DNA of 64,000 nucleotides from Clostridium sp. 26_22 (GCA_001916005.1 MNRP01000057.1:30194-94193), one strand, 5' to 3'. Shown: positions 38,416-46,973, counted from the stretch's first letter. The notes: generated by a model from the sequence alone, not told the origin. Numbers and translations are program-made.

Positions 38416-39204
38416 TTATCTTGAATTATCTATATATTTTATTTGATTTTCATTATTTTTTTCCTTTTCTTGTTGTTTTATTTCCATCGCATTATATATT
38501 TCTTCTATTTCTTCACTAGTTTTTCCTTGTGTTATATCTATTTTTTTATTATTCGAAATATATTCTTTTCTTTGTGAATCCATTACTATTTTTGTATCTA
38601 TATTTTGCACTTTATCTGCTACTTTTCCAATTGAAGATATTATTGTATTATCTTCTTTATTTATGAATACATATATATTTTTTATTTTATCTTGTATATA
38701 TGAACCATATTTTTGTGTTTGTTTATAATCTTGGATGTATTCTCCATTATTATCAATTGCTAAAAATTGTGGATTACTTTTTATATAAGTTATATCTGCA
38801 GCTGATAATTTTGTATCATATTCTTCATTATATTCATTTGCAATATCTTCTAATATTTGATTGTAAGTTTTTACTTTTATACTTTGTGTAAATTCTTCCT
38901 TTGCATCACTTGTTGTTTTTGTTTCATCTATTGATGTTTCAATTGATGGTTTTGTTTCTGCTTCTTTTGCTGGATTTAATAATACAACTCCACCTGTTAA
39001 AATCCCTAATGATACAAGTATTGCTTTAATATTTCTTTTTCTTTTTTCTTGCTTTACTATTTTTTCAGTTATTCTTTTTCTTTGCTTTTCTGTTAATTCT
39101 TGCTTTCCTTCATTAATTCTTTTTTCATTTATTCTTTTTATTTCAGCTTTAACTTTTTGTTTTGTTTTTACACTAGTTCCAAATATGTTTGTATTTTTTT
39201 TCAT
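38416..39204 (-). CDS. Unknown single-pass membrane protein
   Basis: The 262-residue protein is not recognised. The first 60 residues are strongly basic and helical (KAEIKRINEKRINEGKQ). A membrane helix ILVSLGILTGGVVLLNP lies at about 62-80, then an Asp/Thr/Glu linker, then a domain with YNQILEDIANEYNEEY and FLAIDNNGEYIQDY, and a charged tail. The orientation suggests an N-in, C-out protein. It is immediately upstream of the glucan synthase on the same strand (91-bp gap), so a role in that envelope process is possible but unproven. Confidence 0.7.
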   Translation of the reverse strand: MKKNTNIFGTSVKTKQKVKAEIKRINEKRINEGKQELTEKQRKRITEKIVKQEKRKRNIKAILVSLGILTGGVVLLNPAKEAETKPSIETSIDETKTTSDAKEEFTQSIKVKTYNQILEDIANEYNEEYDTKLSAADITYIKSNPQFLAIDNNGEYIQDYKQTQKYGSYIQDKIKNIYVFINKEDNTIISSIGKVADKVQNIDTKIVMDSQRKEYISNNKKIDITQGKTSEEIEEIYNAMEIKQQEKEKNNENQIKYIDNSR

Positions 39205-39398
39205 TTTTTTTCACCTGTTCTCTAAAAATTTATCTATATATATTTTATAACATAAATATTTTTGCATTTCAATACTATTTTGTTTTTTTCCAAATTTCTC
39301 CATTATATATCAACTTTTCCTATTTTTTTCATATTATATATTAATCAAACGAATTGTTTGTAAATAGATTCATAAATAAATGAAAGGATGTTGTTATT

Positions 39399-39863
39399 AT
39401 GGATATGGAAGATAAAAAACCTTTTTGTCCAGTTTTAGATGTTGATGGTGTTATTTCAGGTGGTAAACAATTTGATCTAGATATAACTTTACCAGAAGAT
39501 AACCGAGATGTTATTTATGGTGTCATTAAAAATTGTTTCAAAGAGCCAGTTTGTGATGCAGTTGTTAAATTAACAGAAATCGTTTATAACTGTGGCAAAG
39601 AAGAAAGAAGACCTATTGGTCATACTTTCACAGATAAAGAAGGAGAATTTGTTTTTGGTCCTCTTTGCCCTGATAGAAAATATGCTCTTCAAATTTGGGC
39701 AAATACTACTAAAAAAATCAAAGTTTGTGCAAAATGTCATCATGAAGGCAAATGCTTAAAAGGTGATAAATGTGACAAATGTGATTGTTTTTTAGATGAT
39801 AAAAAGCCTTGCTTTAGAGATGAATGTTCTGAAGATTGCAAAGAAGATTGCTGTGACAAATAA
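39399..39863 (+). CDS. Cys-rich protein with carboxypeptidase-regulatory-like (beta-sandwich) domain
   Basis: The 154-residue protein has a central segment GVIKNCFKEPVCDAVVKLTE and TFTDKEGEFVFGPLCPDRKYALQIWA that matches the CarboxypepD_reg/SpaA-like fold (a modifiable loop, then TDxxGxFxF). The last 45 residues hold 13 Cys in pairs such as CAKCHH, CDKCDC and CKEDCCD, suggesting metal binding or disulfide cross-linking. Related Cys-rich proteins occur in Clostridia spore or surface layers, but nothing here proves the location. No signal peptide is visible. AAAGGATG precedes the start. Confidence 0.72.
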   Translation: MDMEDKKPFCPVLDVDGVISGGKQFDLDITLPEDNRDVIYGVIKNCFKEPVCDAVVKLTEIVYNCGKEERRPIGHTFTDKEGEFVFGPLCPDRKYALQIWANTTKKIKVCAKCHHEGKCLKGDKCDKCDCFLDDKKPCFRDECSEDCKEDCCDK

Positions 39864-39880
39864 TCTTTATATAAACTGAT

Positions 39881-39917
39881 AAAAGACCACTAAAGTTTAA
39901 AGCTTTAGTGGTCTTTT
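39881..39917 (+). terminator. Terminator of the Cys-rich protein gene
   Basis: AAAAGACCACTAAAG and CTTTAGTGGTCTTTT form a perfect 15-bp stem. Its right end abuts the stop codon of the small minus-strand gene at 39918, so it probably serves both strands. Confidence 0.92.
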
Positions 39918-40058
39918 TTATAAAACTCCCATTTTTTTAGCAAATTGTTTTCCTTTTTTTAACATTTTATTTTTGTTCATCATATTTTTATCATTATACA
40001 TCATTATTATGCCTGTTGTTATTAAACCGCCTATTAATAAGCCTTTTGTAAATTTCAT
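39918..40058 (-). CDS. Small membrane protein, 46 aa
   Basis: The open frame MKFTKGLLIGGLITTGIIMM continues with a Lys/Asn/Met-rich tail (NKMLKKGKQFAKKMG) to a stop abutting the terminator. AGAAAGGATG lies upstream of the ATG. One membrane helix near the N-terminus followed by a basic amphipathic tail resembles YtxH-like small stress proteins. The assignment is weak, but the frame, ribosome-binding site and terminator agree. Confidence 0.6.
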   Translation of the reverse strand: MKFTKGLLIGGLITTGIIMMYNDKNMMNKNKMLKKGKQFAKKMGVL

Positions 40059-40081
40059 ATTTATCATCCTTTCTCTATTTT

Positions 40082-40465
40082 TTATTTATTTTCTCTCAAT
40101 TTTGTTTTTTTATTCTCTTTTATTATGGTATATATTTCATGTAGTGCTATAATTGCCAAAAATATACCAAAATATTTTCTTAACATTTTTACATCTGTAT
40201 GGACTGATACATTTGCACCTATTATTGCTCCAAGTATTCCAAATATAGAAATTATTGTTGCTAATTTTAAATCTATATTTTTATTTTTGATGTTCACTAT
40301 AATTGCTACTATTGATGTTGGTATGAAAAATATTAAATTTGTTGCTTGTGCTATATGTTGTTCTAGTCTGCATAAAACTGTAAGTAAAAATATTAGGATT
40401 GTTCCTCCTCCCATCCCAGTTCCACTTATAGTTCCGGAAATAATTCCTATTAATACTTCAACCAT
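40082..40465 (-). CDS. Half-size TauE/SafE (TSUP) permease
   Basis: The 127-residue protein has about four membrane helices and the repeat motif GIISGTISGTGMGGGTILI plus GAIIGANVSV, which occurs twice in normal TauE/SafE permeases of about 250 residues. A second half-size gene lies at 40801-41160, with a small gene between. They probably form a heterodimeric transporter of sulfite, sulfonate or related anions. The substrate is unknown. Confidence 0.85.
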   Translation of the reverse strand: MVEVLIGIISGTISGTGMGGGTILIFLLTVLCRLEQHIAQATNLIFFIPTSIVAIIVNIKNKNIDLKLATIISIFGILGAIIGANVSVHTDVKMLRKYFGIFLAIIALHEIYTIIKENKKTKLRENK

Positions 40466-40477
40466 ATTTCCTCCATT

Positions 40478-40693
40478 TTATTTATTTTCTAATGCTAGTC
40501 TTATCATTTTTTCTGCAATAATTGTAAGACGTTTATCACATTTTAACATTTGAGCTATTATTAATTTTCTTAAGTTTTCGTTTTCTATATTATCTGCTAA
40601 ATCCATAAATTTTTGTAATTCGAATAGATATTGTTCGTTTTTATTTTTCCAATTATTATTTTGTATTAGGTTATTTATATTTTTTTCTTTCAT
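40478..40693 (-). CDS. Unknown small charged protein (71 aa)
   Basis: Asn/Lys/Glu-rich helical protein, MKEKNINNLIQNNNWKNK then LQKFMDLADNIENENLRKLIIAQMLKCDKR. No motif was recognised. The start was set at the ATG at 40691-40693 with GGAGG five bases upstream. It lies between the two half-size TauE/SafE genes on the same strand and may be their cytoplasmic accessory. Confidence 0.65.
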   Translation of the reverse strand: MKEKNINNLIQNNNWKNKNEQYLFELQKFMDLADNIENENLRKLIIAQMLKCDKRLTIIAEKMIRLALENK

Positions 40694-40800
40694 TATTACC
40701 TCCACTTCTCAATGTTTTTATGACCGAATTTTATTATCCTATATTTTTGGATTTTATTTTTATTTCTTTTATAAAATCGCACTTTTACTATACAAACTCT

Positions 40801-41160
40801 TTAAGTAAATATCATTTTGTACGATACATATATCAAAAAGGCTGTAAAAACTATTTTTAATATTTTTTCTGGTAGTTTTTTTAATAATTTTGCTCCCAAA
40901 TACCCTCCTATTGCTCCACCAATTCCGCATAATATTGCTGTTTTCCAATTGATATAGTTTCCTTTATAATAGAAAAAACTACTTGTTATTACCATTGGTA
41001 ATATGCAAAATATTGATGTTCCTCTTGATTTTTGTGCATCCATTTCTAACAGATATATAAATGCTGGTACAAGTATTAGTCCTCCTCCTGTTGAGAAAAA
41101 ACCACTTATAAATCCAGCTAATAACCCAATTATAATCTTCTTTAAAAAATTTTTAATCAT
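40801..41160 (-). CDS. Half-size TauE/SafE (TSUP) permease
   Basis: The 119-residue protein has four hydrophobic segments and AGFISGFFSTGGGLILVPAF plus GAIGGYLGAKLLKKLPEK, the other version of the family repeat. It differs enough from the 40082 protein to be the complementary half. The start codon directly follows the T-run of the rarA terminator, whose 3' arm AGTAGG can also act as the ribosome-binding site. Confidence 0.86.
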   Translation of the reverse strand: MIKNFLKKIIIGLLAGFISGFFSTGGGLILVPAFIYLLEMDAQKSRGTSIFCILPMVITSSFFYYKGNYINWKTAILCGIGGAIGGYLGAKLLKKLPEKILKIVFTAFLIYVSYKMIFT

Positions 41161-41163
41161 AAA

Positions 41164-41190
41164 AAAACCTACTTTTAATTAGTAGGTTTT
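41164..41190 (-). terminator. Terminator of rarA overlapping the next gene's ribosome-binding site
   Basis: AAAACCTAC and GTAGGTTTT form a 9-bp stem; on the minus strand seven T then run into the ATG of the TauE/SafE half gene. Folding of this hairpin would hide the AGTAGG site. Confidence 0.8.
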
Positions 41191-41235
41191 CCATTTTTTT
41201 GTTTTTTATTTATTTTATTTGAAATTTATTTTGTT

Positions 41236-42477
41236 TTATTCAATATTTTCATCTTTTATATAATATTTTGTTCCTAACATTTTATCTGGTAGATATTGTT
41301 GTTCAACCCAATGTCCTGGAAAATCATGTGGGTATAAATAACCTTCATGATAACCAAATTGTTTCATTTGTTCTACTGGAGCATTTCTTATATGCATAGG
41401 AACTTCTCCAGTGTCTTTTGAAGCTACATCTTCTAATGCTCTATTTATTCCTAGATATGTTGCATTTGATTTTTTTGATGTTGCTACATATACTGCAGCC
41501 TCTGATAATATTATCCTAGCTTCTGGCATTCCTACCATATGTACTGCTTGCATTGCAGAATTTGCAACTACTAATGCATTTGGATTTGCAAGTCCTACAT
41601 CTTCTGAAGCACATATTACTATTCTTCTAGCTAAAAACATTGGGTCTTCTCCGCCATTTAATGCTCTTGCTAAATAAAATATTGTTGCATCTGGGTCAGA
41701 GCCTCTCATTGATTTTATAAATGCACTAATATTATCATAATGGCTATCTCCCTTTTTATCAAAAATTGCTTTTCTTGTTTGAATACAGTTTTTTATAACT
41801 TCATCTGTTATATGTATGTAACCATCTGATTCCATATTTGTTGTAAGAACTGCTATTTCTAGTCCATTTAATGCTGTTCTAACATCTCCATTTGAAATAT
41901 TGGCTAATTTTCTTAATGTACTATCTTCTACTTTTATGCTATACTCTGCCAATCCATCTGCTCTTGTTAATGAGTTTTTTAGTATAGTAAAAATATTTTC
42001 TTCTGTTAATGGTTCTAGCTTTATTACCATTGACCTAGAAATTAAAGCTTTGTTTACTTCAAAATATGGATTTTCTGTTGTTGCACCAATCAGAATAATT
42101 AATCCGTTTTCGACAAATGGTAATAATGCATCTTGTTGTAATTTATTAAATCTATGAATTTCATCTATAAATAAAATACTTTTTCCTGATGGATTTATCA
42201 TAAAGTTTTTAGTTTCTTCAATTACTCTTTTTATATCTTGAACCCCTGCTGTAACAGCATTTAATTTATAGAACTTATACTTAGTTGTCTCACTAATTAC
42301 TTTTGCTAATGATGTTTTTCCACATCCCGGAGGTCCAAATAATATTATACTAGATAATCTATCTGCCTTTATTGTTCTATATAAAATCTTATCTTTTCCT
42401 AGAACGTGTTCTTGTCCAACATATTCATCTAATGATTTTGGTCTCATTCTAAAGGCTAGTGGTTCGTTGCTATTCAT
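41236..42477 (-). CDS. rarA: Replication-associated recombination protein A
   Basis: The 413-residue AAA+ protein starts NSNEPLAFRMRPKSLDEYVGQEHVLG. It has Walker A GPPGCGKTSLAK, Walker B FIDEIHRFNKLQQDA, sensor TTENPYFEV, and C-terminal LPDKMLGTKYY, typical of RarA/MgsA/WRNIP1. It acts at stalled replication forks. A GGAGGAGG ribosome-binding site precedes the ATG. Confidence 0.95.
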   Translation of the reverse strand: MNSNEPLAFRMRPKSLDEYVGQEHVLGKDKILYRTIKADRLSSIILFGPPGCGKTSLAKVISETTKYKFYKLNAVTAGVQDIKRVIEETKNFMINPSGKSILFIDEIHRFNKLQQDALLPFVENGLIILIGATTENPYFEVNKALISRSMVIKLEPLTEENIFTILKNSLTRADGLAEYSIKVEDSTLRKLANISNGDVRTALNGLEIAVLTTNMESDGYIHITDEVIKNCIQTRKAIFDKKGDSHYDNISAFIKSMRGSDPDATIFYLARALNGGEDPMFLARRIVICASEDVGLANPNALVVANSAMQAVHMVGMPEARIILSEAAVYVATSKKSNATYLGINRALEDVASKDTGEVPMHIRNAPVEQMKQFGYHEGYLYPHDFPGHWVEQQYLPDKMLGTKYYIKDENIE

Positions 42478-42493
42478 TTTTCCTCCTCCTTTT

Positions 42494-42523
42494 AGGGAAA
42501 AGGGAATGCCCTTTTTTTCCCTA
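42494..42523 (-). promoter_or_regulatory. Leader hairpin upstream of rarA
   Basis: TAGGGAAA and TTTCCCTA enclose a GGG...CCC inner stem, eight bases before the ribosome-binding site. It is the second copy of the hairpin in the smc leader (1599-1629), sharing 16 consecutive bases with it. It may instead be the terminator of the upstream ruvA gene with a weak tail. Confidence 0.5.
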
Positions 42524-42557
42524 TCTTATATTTTCCTATTATATTTTTCAATATTTG

Positions 42558-43187
42558 TTATTTTCCTAAAATTGATAATCCTTTTCTTATTATTTCCTCT
42601 GTAGACATTTCTTCTGTTACTAATTTATCCAAGGCTTTTTCTATTTCTTTTTTGTTAAAGCCTAATACTTGTAATGCAGACATTGCTTCATCTACATTTT
42701 GTTCATGTTCTAGTCTTTGTTCTAGTTTTGTTTTTGTGCCACTTATACCTTTTGACACTTTCGTTAATTCTTGTATTTGTTGTTCTTTCTTTATTTTATC
42801 TTTTAATTCAAGTATTATTCTTTGTGCTGATTTTGCTCCTATTCCTGGTATTTGTGTTAATGTTTTTATATCTTCTGATATTATAGCCAATGCAAATTCT
42901 GTAGGTTCACACACATCAAGCATTGTTATTGCTGTTTTTGCACCTACTCCACTTACTGATATTAGTAATTCAAACATTCTTAATTCTTCTAATGTATTAA
43001 ATCCAAATATACTAATATCATCTTCTCTTACTTTATAAAATGTATGTACTTTTACTGTTTCTCCTATGTTTCCTAATTTTTCTATTCCTGATTCTGACAT
43101 AAATACTTTGTAGCCTAGTCCTCCAACATCTATTACTATGTACCCAGTCATCTTCATTTCTAGTGTTCCTTTTATATATGCTAACAT
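42558..43187 (-). CDS. ruvA: Holliday junction branch migration protein RuvA
   Basis: The 209-residue protein has the OB-fold N-terminus (MLAYIKGTLEMKMTGYIVID, GGLGYKVFMS), two helix-hairpin-helix motifs (LISVSGVGAKTAITML, LTQIPGIGAKSAQRIILEL), and the RuvB-binding C-terminus (ALQVLGFNKKEIEKAL). It works with RuvB to move junctions. ruvB is not downstream; rarA occupies that position. Confidence 0.96.
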   Translation of the reverse strand: MLAYIKGTLEMKMTGYIVIDVGGLGYKVFMSESGIEKLGNIGETVKVHTFYKVREDDISIFGFNTLEELRMFELLISVSGVGAKTAITMLDVCEPTEFALAIISEDIKTLTQIPGIGAKSAQRIILELKDKIKKEQQIQELTKVSKGISGTKTKLEQRLEHEQNVDEAMSALQVLGFNKKEIEKALDKLVTEEMSTEEIIRKGLSILGK

Positions 43188-43199
43188 GATTTTTCTCCT

Positions 43200-43754
43200 T
43201 TATATATCGTAAAAATAAGTTGCTTCTAAGTCTGCTTCATGCATTAATAATGCTAATGGATATTTTTTATATGCTGCTCCGATTGTGTTGTATAATTCTT
43301 TTGGTTCTGTGTAACCCATATGCCAACGAATTGAATATTTTTCTTCTGGTGTTAATTTTATATATTCTGTTATCATCATTACTGATTTTTCTCCATGTCC
43401 ATATGGTATTGTATCATCTATTGTGTAATATGGTACTTTTTCCCATACTCCTAATGCGTTTTTTGCATTTCTATAGTCTACTTTGTAAAAATTTGCTTTA
43501 CATAAATCATGTAATAATGGTACTAATATTAATGTTTCTGGGTTTACGTTCATTGGTTCTATATTTGTTTCTACTTTGTGTTTTAATATTTCATATACTT
43601 TCATACTATGTTCTACTAGTCCACCTTCATAGTCTCCATGAAATCTTGTACTTGCTGGTGCTTTGAAGAAGTCTGTTTTTTCTATAAAGTCGATTAGTTC
43701 ATCTATTCCTTCTCTTTTTACTTGTCTTAATAATTCTAAAAATTGTTCTTTCAT
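43200..43754 (-). CDS. HD-domain hydrolase
   Basis: The 184-residue protein has metal-binding residues spread as in HD phosphohydrolases: RFHGDYEGGLVEHS, LLHDLCKANFYK (HD), GHGEKSV and RWHMG. No other domain is present. It is 12 bp upstream of ruvA on the same strand, a linkage hinting at a role in DNA or nucleotide metabolism. The substrate cannot be read. Confidence 0.85.
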   Translation of the reverse strand: MKEQFLELLRQVKREGIDELIDFIEKTDFFKAPASTRFHGDYEGGLVEHSMKVYEILKHKVETNIEPMNVNPETLILVPLLHDLCKANFYKVDYRNAKNALGVWEKVPYYTIDDTIPYGHGEKSVMMITEYIKLTPEEKYSIRWHMGYTEPKELYNTIGAAYKKYPLALLMHEADLEATYFYDI

Positions 43755-43853
43755 ATTTTCACCTTTCCTTGACTTTTTGAAATTTATATTTTATAATATA
43801 TTTAGAAAATAAGAGACCACAAAATGTGGTTGCAAATGTTTTAGTTTTTATAA

Positions 43854-43885
43854 ACCATATCTCCATCGGCAAGCAGAGATATGGT
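43854..43885 (-). terminator. Terminator of the 37-aa peptide gene
   Basis: ACCATATCTC and GAGATATGGT form a perfect 10-bp stem with a 12-nt loop (CATCGGCAAGCA), five bases past the stop at 43890 on the minus strand. A T-tract also follows on the plus strand. Confidence 0.75.
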
Positions 43886-43889
43886 ATTT

Positions 43890-44003
43890 TTATTTGCTCA
43901 GAATTTTAGCTAATGCTATAATTAAGGCAAATGTGATAATAGTTTCTGCACATAGTGCAAAAAATAGTAATTTTAAAATATGTATTAAAATCATTTCTAT
44001 CAT
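43890..44003 (-). CDS. 37-aa hydrophobic peptide, possible type I toxin-like
   Basis: The frame encodes MIEMILIHILKLLFFALCAE followed by TIITFALIIALAKILSK, essentially one or two membrane helices with a single basic end. AAGGAGGTGG lies just upstream of the ATG and a strong hairpin follows the stop. This arrangement of tiny membrane peptide, excellent ribosome-binding site and tight terminator resembles type I toxin or small membrane regulator genes. An antisense RNA was not demonstrated. Confidence 0.6.
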   Translation of the reverse strand: MIEMILIHILKLLFFALCAETIITFALIIALAKILSK

Positions 44004-44201
44004 ACACACCACCTCCTTTTTAGGATTGGTGGCAACCACATTCTGCTTTTTCTCTCATTTTCATTGCTTATTATATAAATTTAATAATAAAAAGTCAATA
44101 GTTATATGCAAAATTTTGTTTGTATATTTTTTTTATTTTTAGTTTGCATTTTTCAAAATTTATTGTATAATATACCTATAAAAAAGAAAGGTAATTTTTA
44201 T

Positions 44202-44888
44202 ATGAAATTTATAAGAAAAATATTAATTATTATAATAATCTTATTAATATCTATAGCCTCAATTGTTGCACTGTCTGGTTATGCATATTATTCTTCAAAG
44301 TTAAAAGAAAAACCACTAGTAACTCGTGTTCAAGAAATTACTAATAAAGAACATTTTGTTAAATTCTCTGATATGTCAACTTATTATAGAAATGCAGTTA
44401 TTAGTGTTGAAGATCATCGTTACTATGACCACGGTCCTGTTGATTTTATTGCTATTGGACGAGCTTTATTTACAAATGTTAAAAATGGTAAACTTCAAGA
44501 AGGCGGTAGCACTATAACTCAGCAAGTAGCTAAAAATGTTGTATTTTCACAGGAACAAACTTGGCTTAGAAAAGTAGGTGAAATTTTTGCAGCATATGAT
44601 TTAGAAAAAAATTATACTAAAAATGAAATTTTTGAATTATATGTTAATACTGCATATTTTGGAGATGGTTATTACGGTATTTATGATGCAAGTTATGGCT
44701 ATTATAATAAAGCACCAAAAGACTTAAATTTAGACGAAAGTACTATGCTTGCTGGTGTCCCTAATGCTCCATCTGTATATTCACCTTCTGTCAATCCTGA
44801 TTTAGCTAAAAAAAGACAATATCATGTTATTAATACTATGATTGAATATGGTTATATAACTACTGAAGAAGCAAATTTTATAAAATAA
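44202..44888 (+). CDS. Monofunctional GT51 peptidoglycan transglycosylase
   Basis: The 228-residue protein has an N-terminal membrane helix (about 5-25) and a complete GT51 domain: catalytic Glu in ISVEDHRYYDHG, EGGSTITQQVAKN, KVGEIFAAYDLEKNYTKNEIFELYVN and AGVPNAPSVYSP. It lacks a transpeptidase domain, so it is MtgA-like. It polymerises lipid II into glycan strands. The start at ATG 44202 has GAAAGG upstream. A polysaccharide deacetylase follows. Confidence 0.92.
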   Translation: MKFIRKILIIIIILLISIASIVALSGYAYYSSKLKEKPLVTRVQEITNKEHFVKFSDMSTYYRNAVISVEDHRYYDHGPVDFIAIGRALFTNVKNGKLQEGGSTITQQVAKNVVFSQEQTWLRKVGEIFAAYDLEKNYTKNEIFELYVNTAYFGDGYYGIYDASYGYYNKAPKDLNLDESTMLAGVPNAPSVYSPSVNPDLAKKRQYHVINTMIEYGYITTEEANFIK

Positions 44889-44910
44889 TTTATTAGTATT
44901 ATTTATCTCA

Positions 44911-44937
44911 ACCCTCATATATTTATTATGGGGGTTA
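44911..44937 (+). terminator. Hairpin between GT51 and deacetylase genes
   Basis: AACCCTCAT and ATGGGGGTT form a stem that includes the GGGGGTT ribosome-binding site of the next gene. It may attenuate transcription or hide that site. Confidence 0.5.
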
Positions 44938-44941
44938 TTTT

Positions 44942-45703
44942 ATGAAAATTTTTGCTATTAAGAAGAAATTTATTTTTTTATTTTTGACTACGTTAATTGT
45001 TACTTTGATTATTTGTTATTGTTTTTATATTTATAATTCTCCTTCTTTGTCTGTTGATTTGTGTAGCACTTCTTTAAACGATATAACAAAATCAGATGAA
45101 AAAGTAGCATATCTTACTTTTGATGATGGTCCTACCACAAAGGCTACTGCAAAAATATTAGATATTTTAAAAGAAGAAAATGTGAAAGCTACTTTTTTTG
45201 TTGTTGGTAAACACGTTAAAGAACATCCTGAGTTAGTCAAACGTGAATATGATGAAGGACATTATATTGCAAATCATGGTTATAATCATAATAATAAATT
45301 ATTATATAGCAATATGGAACATTTTAAAGAAGAAGTTGTTAATACTGATATAGAAATTTCTAAGGCAATTGGTGTTGAAAATTATTGTTCTCATATTTTT
45401 AGATTTCCTAATGGATTTATGTCGAAAAAGTATTCATATCAAAAGAAAGAAGCTGTTGAAGTTTTAAATAGTTTAGATTATTCTTATATTGATTGGAATT
45501 GTTTGAATAAAGATTCTGAAAGGAAATATTCTAATTATCAACTTATTAATAATCTAAAAAAAAGTGCTAAAAATAAAGGTACTCTTGTTGTTTTAATGCA
45601 TGATACTGCTGATGTTAATAAAACTTATGATATTTTAAAATCTTCTATTGATTATTTAAGGTCTGAAGGTTATGAATTTAAAAATTTTTATGATACAAAA
45701 TAG
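44942..45703 (+). CDS. Polysaccharide deacetylase (NodB/CE4)
   Basis: The 253-residue protein has an N-terminal membrane anchor (about 10-30) and a NodB domain with TFDDGPT (metal Asp), ANHGYNHNN (His-x3-His), RFPNGFMS and LVVLMHDT. It likely removes acetyl groups from peptidoglycan or another envelope glycan outside the cell. It follows the GT51 gene by 53 bp in the same orientation, consistent with a wall-synthesis pair. Confidence 0.92.
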   Translation: MKIFAIKKKFIFLFLTTLIVTLIICYCFYIYNSPSLSVDLCSTSLNDITKSDEKVAYLTFDDGPTTKATAKILDILKEENVKATFFVVGKHVKEHPELVKREYDEGHYIANHGYNHNNKLLYSNMEHFKEEVVNTDIEISKAIGVENYCSHIFRFPNGFMSKKYSYQKKEAVEVLNSLDYSYIDWNCLNKDSERKYSNYQLINNLKKSAKNKGTLVVLMHDTADVNKTYDILKSSIDYLRSEGYEFKNFYDTK

Positions 45704-45704
45704 T

Positions 45705-45754
45705 GAAAAATAAAATAGGAAAAAGTTCTTCACCTTTTCCCTATTTTATTTTTC
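45705..45754. terminator. Bidirectional terminator between deacetylase and mnmA
   Basis: GAAAAATAAAATAGG and CCTATTTTATTTTTC form a long AT-rich stem over the end of both convergent genes. The inner part (TAGGGAAAAGG, CCTA) resembles the smc and rarA leader hairpins. Confidence 0.8.
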
Positions 45755-46793
45755 CTCCACCTAAAACAACTCCATCTTCATCGTAAAATACAACTGATTG
45801 TCCGCTTGTAATTGATTTTTGAGGTTCTGTAAATTCTACTCTTACTTCTCCATTTTCTTCTGGGTAAACAATTGCTTCTGCTTCTTTTGCTTTATATCTA
45901 ATTTTTGCATAACATTTTAGTGGTTCTTGTAATTCATCAAATATTAGCCAATTTATATCATCTGCAAATAATTCTTTTTCATATAAATCTTTTTCTGTTC
46001 CGACTACTACTTGATTTTTCTTTCCATCTAATTTTATAACATATAGTGGTTCTTTATATGATATTCCTAGGCCTTTTCTTTGTCCTATTGTATAATTTGT
46101 TAATCCATCATGTTTTCCTAATATTTCTCCTGTTTTTAATACGATATTTCCTTTTTTTATGTATTTAGGATCCATATTTAGACTTAAGAAATTTTTATAG
46201 TTTCCATCTGTTATAAAACATATATCTTCACTATCTGGTTTATTTGCTACTTTTAAATTATTTTTTCTAGCTATCTCACGTATTTCTTCTTTTGAGTTGA
46301 AATCTCCTAATGGAAATACTACTTTTCCAAGTAATTCTTTTGGTAAGTTATATAAAACATAACTTTGGTCTTTTGCTAGATTTTTTGATTTTTTTAGAAC
46401 ATATCTTCCATATTTTTCTGAATATTCCATTTTTGCATAATGCCCTGTAGCTATATAATCGCAATTTAATTCTTTTGCTTTTTCATACATTAAACCAAAT
46501 TTCATATATCTGTTACATTCTATGCATGGATTTGGTGTTCTTTGTTTTGAATATTCATCTATAAAATTATCTATTACTCTACATTTAAATTGTTCTTTTA
46601 AGTTATATGTGATATGTGGAATTCCTATTGTTTTGCATACATTTTTGGCATCTGTATTTGTATCTATATTGCAACATGAACCAGCAAATAATTCTAGTGT
46701 TATTCCTATTACTTCATATCCCATTTCTTTTAAAAGTAGTGCTGATACTGAGCTGTCTACTCCTCCACTCATTCCTAATAAAACTCTTTTCAT
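45741..46793 (-). CDS. mnmA: tRNA-specific 2-thiouridylase
   Basis: The 350-residue protein has the PP-loop GMSGGVDSSVSALLLK, catalytic Cys in PNPCIECNRYMKFG and the second Cys in DICFITDG, and TIGQRKGLG. It thiolates U34 of tRNA for Lys, Glu and Gln. A GAGAGAAA site precedes the ATG. A TGTCGAA lies 50 bp upstream (46843-46849). Confidence 0.95.
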   Translation of the reverse strand: MKRVLLGMSGGVDSSVSALLLKEMGYEVIGITLELFAGSCCNIDTNTDAKNVCKTIGIPHITYNLKEQFKCRVIDNFIDEYSKQRTPNPCIECNRYMKFGLMYEKAKELNCDYIATGHYAKMEYSEKYGRYVLKKSKNLAKDQSYVLYNLPKELLGKVVFPLGDFNSKEEIREIARKNNLKVANKPDSEDICFITDGNYKNFLSLNMDPKYIKKGNIVLKTGEILGKHDGLTNYTIGQRKGLGISYKEPLYVIKLDGKKNQVVVGTEKDLYEKELFADDINWLIFDELQEPLKCYAKIRYKAKEAEAIVYPEENGEVRVEFTEPQKSITSGQSVVFYDEDGVVLGGGKIK

Positions 46794-46973
46794 TTTTTCT
46801 CTCTTTCTTTATTTTTTAATCTTTTTCTATTATAACATATCTTTCGACAATTTGCACTAAGAACTTTCATATTTAGTTTGTTGTTTGTAAATTTTATTTT
46901 TGGTATTTTGATTTCGTTATTTTATCCGATTGGCTAATTGTTTTTATTCGATTATAATTTAGGTTAAATATTG

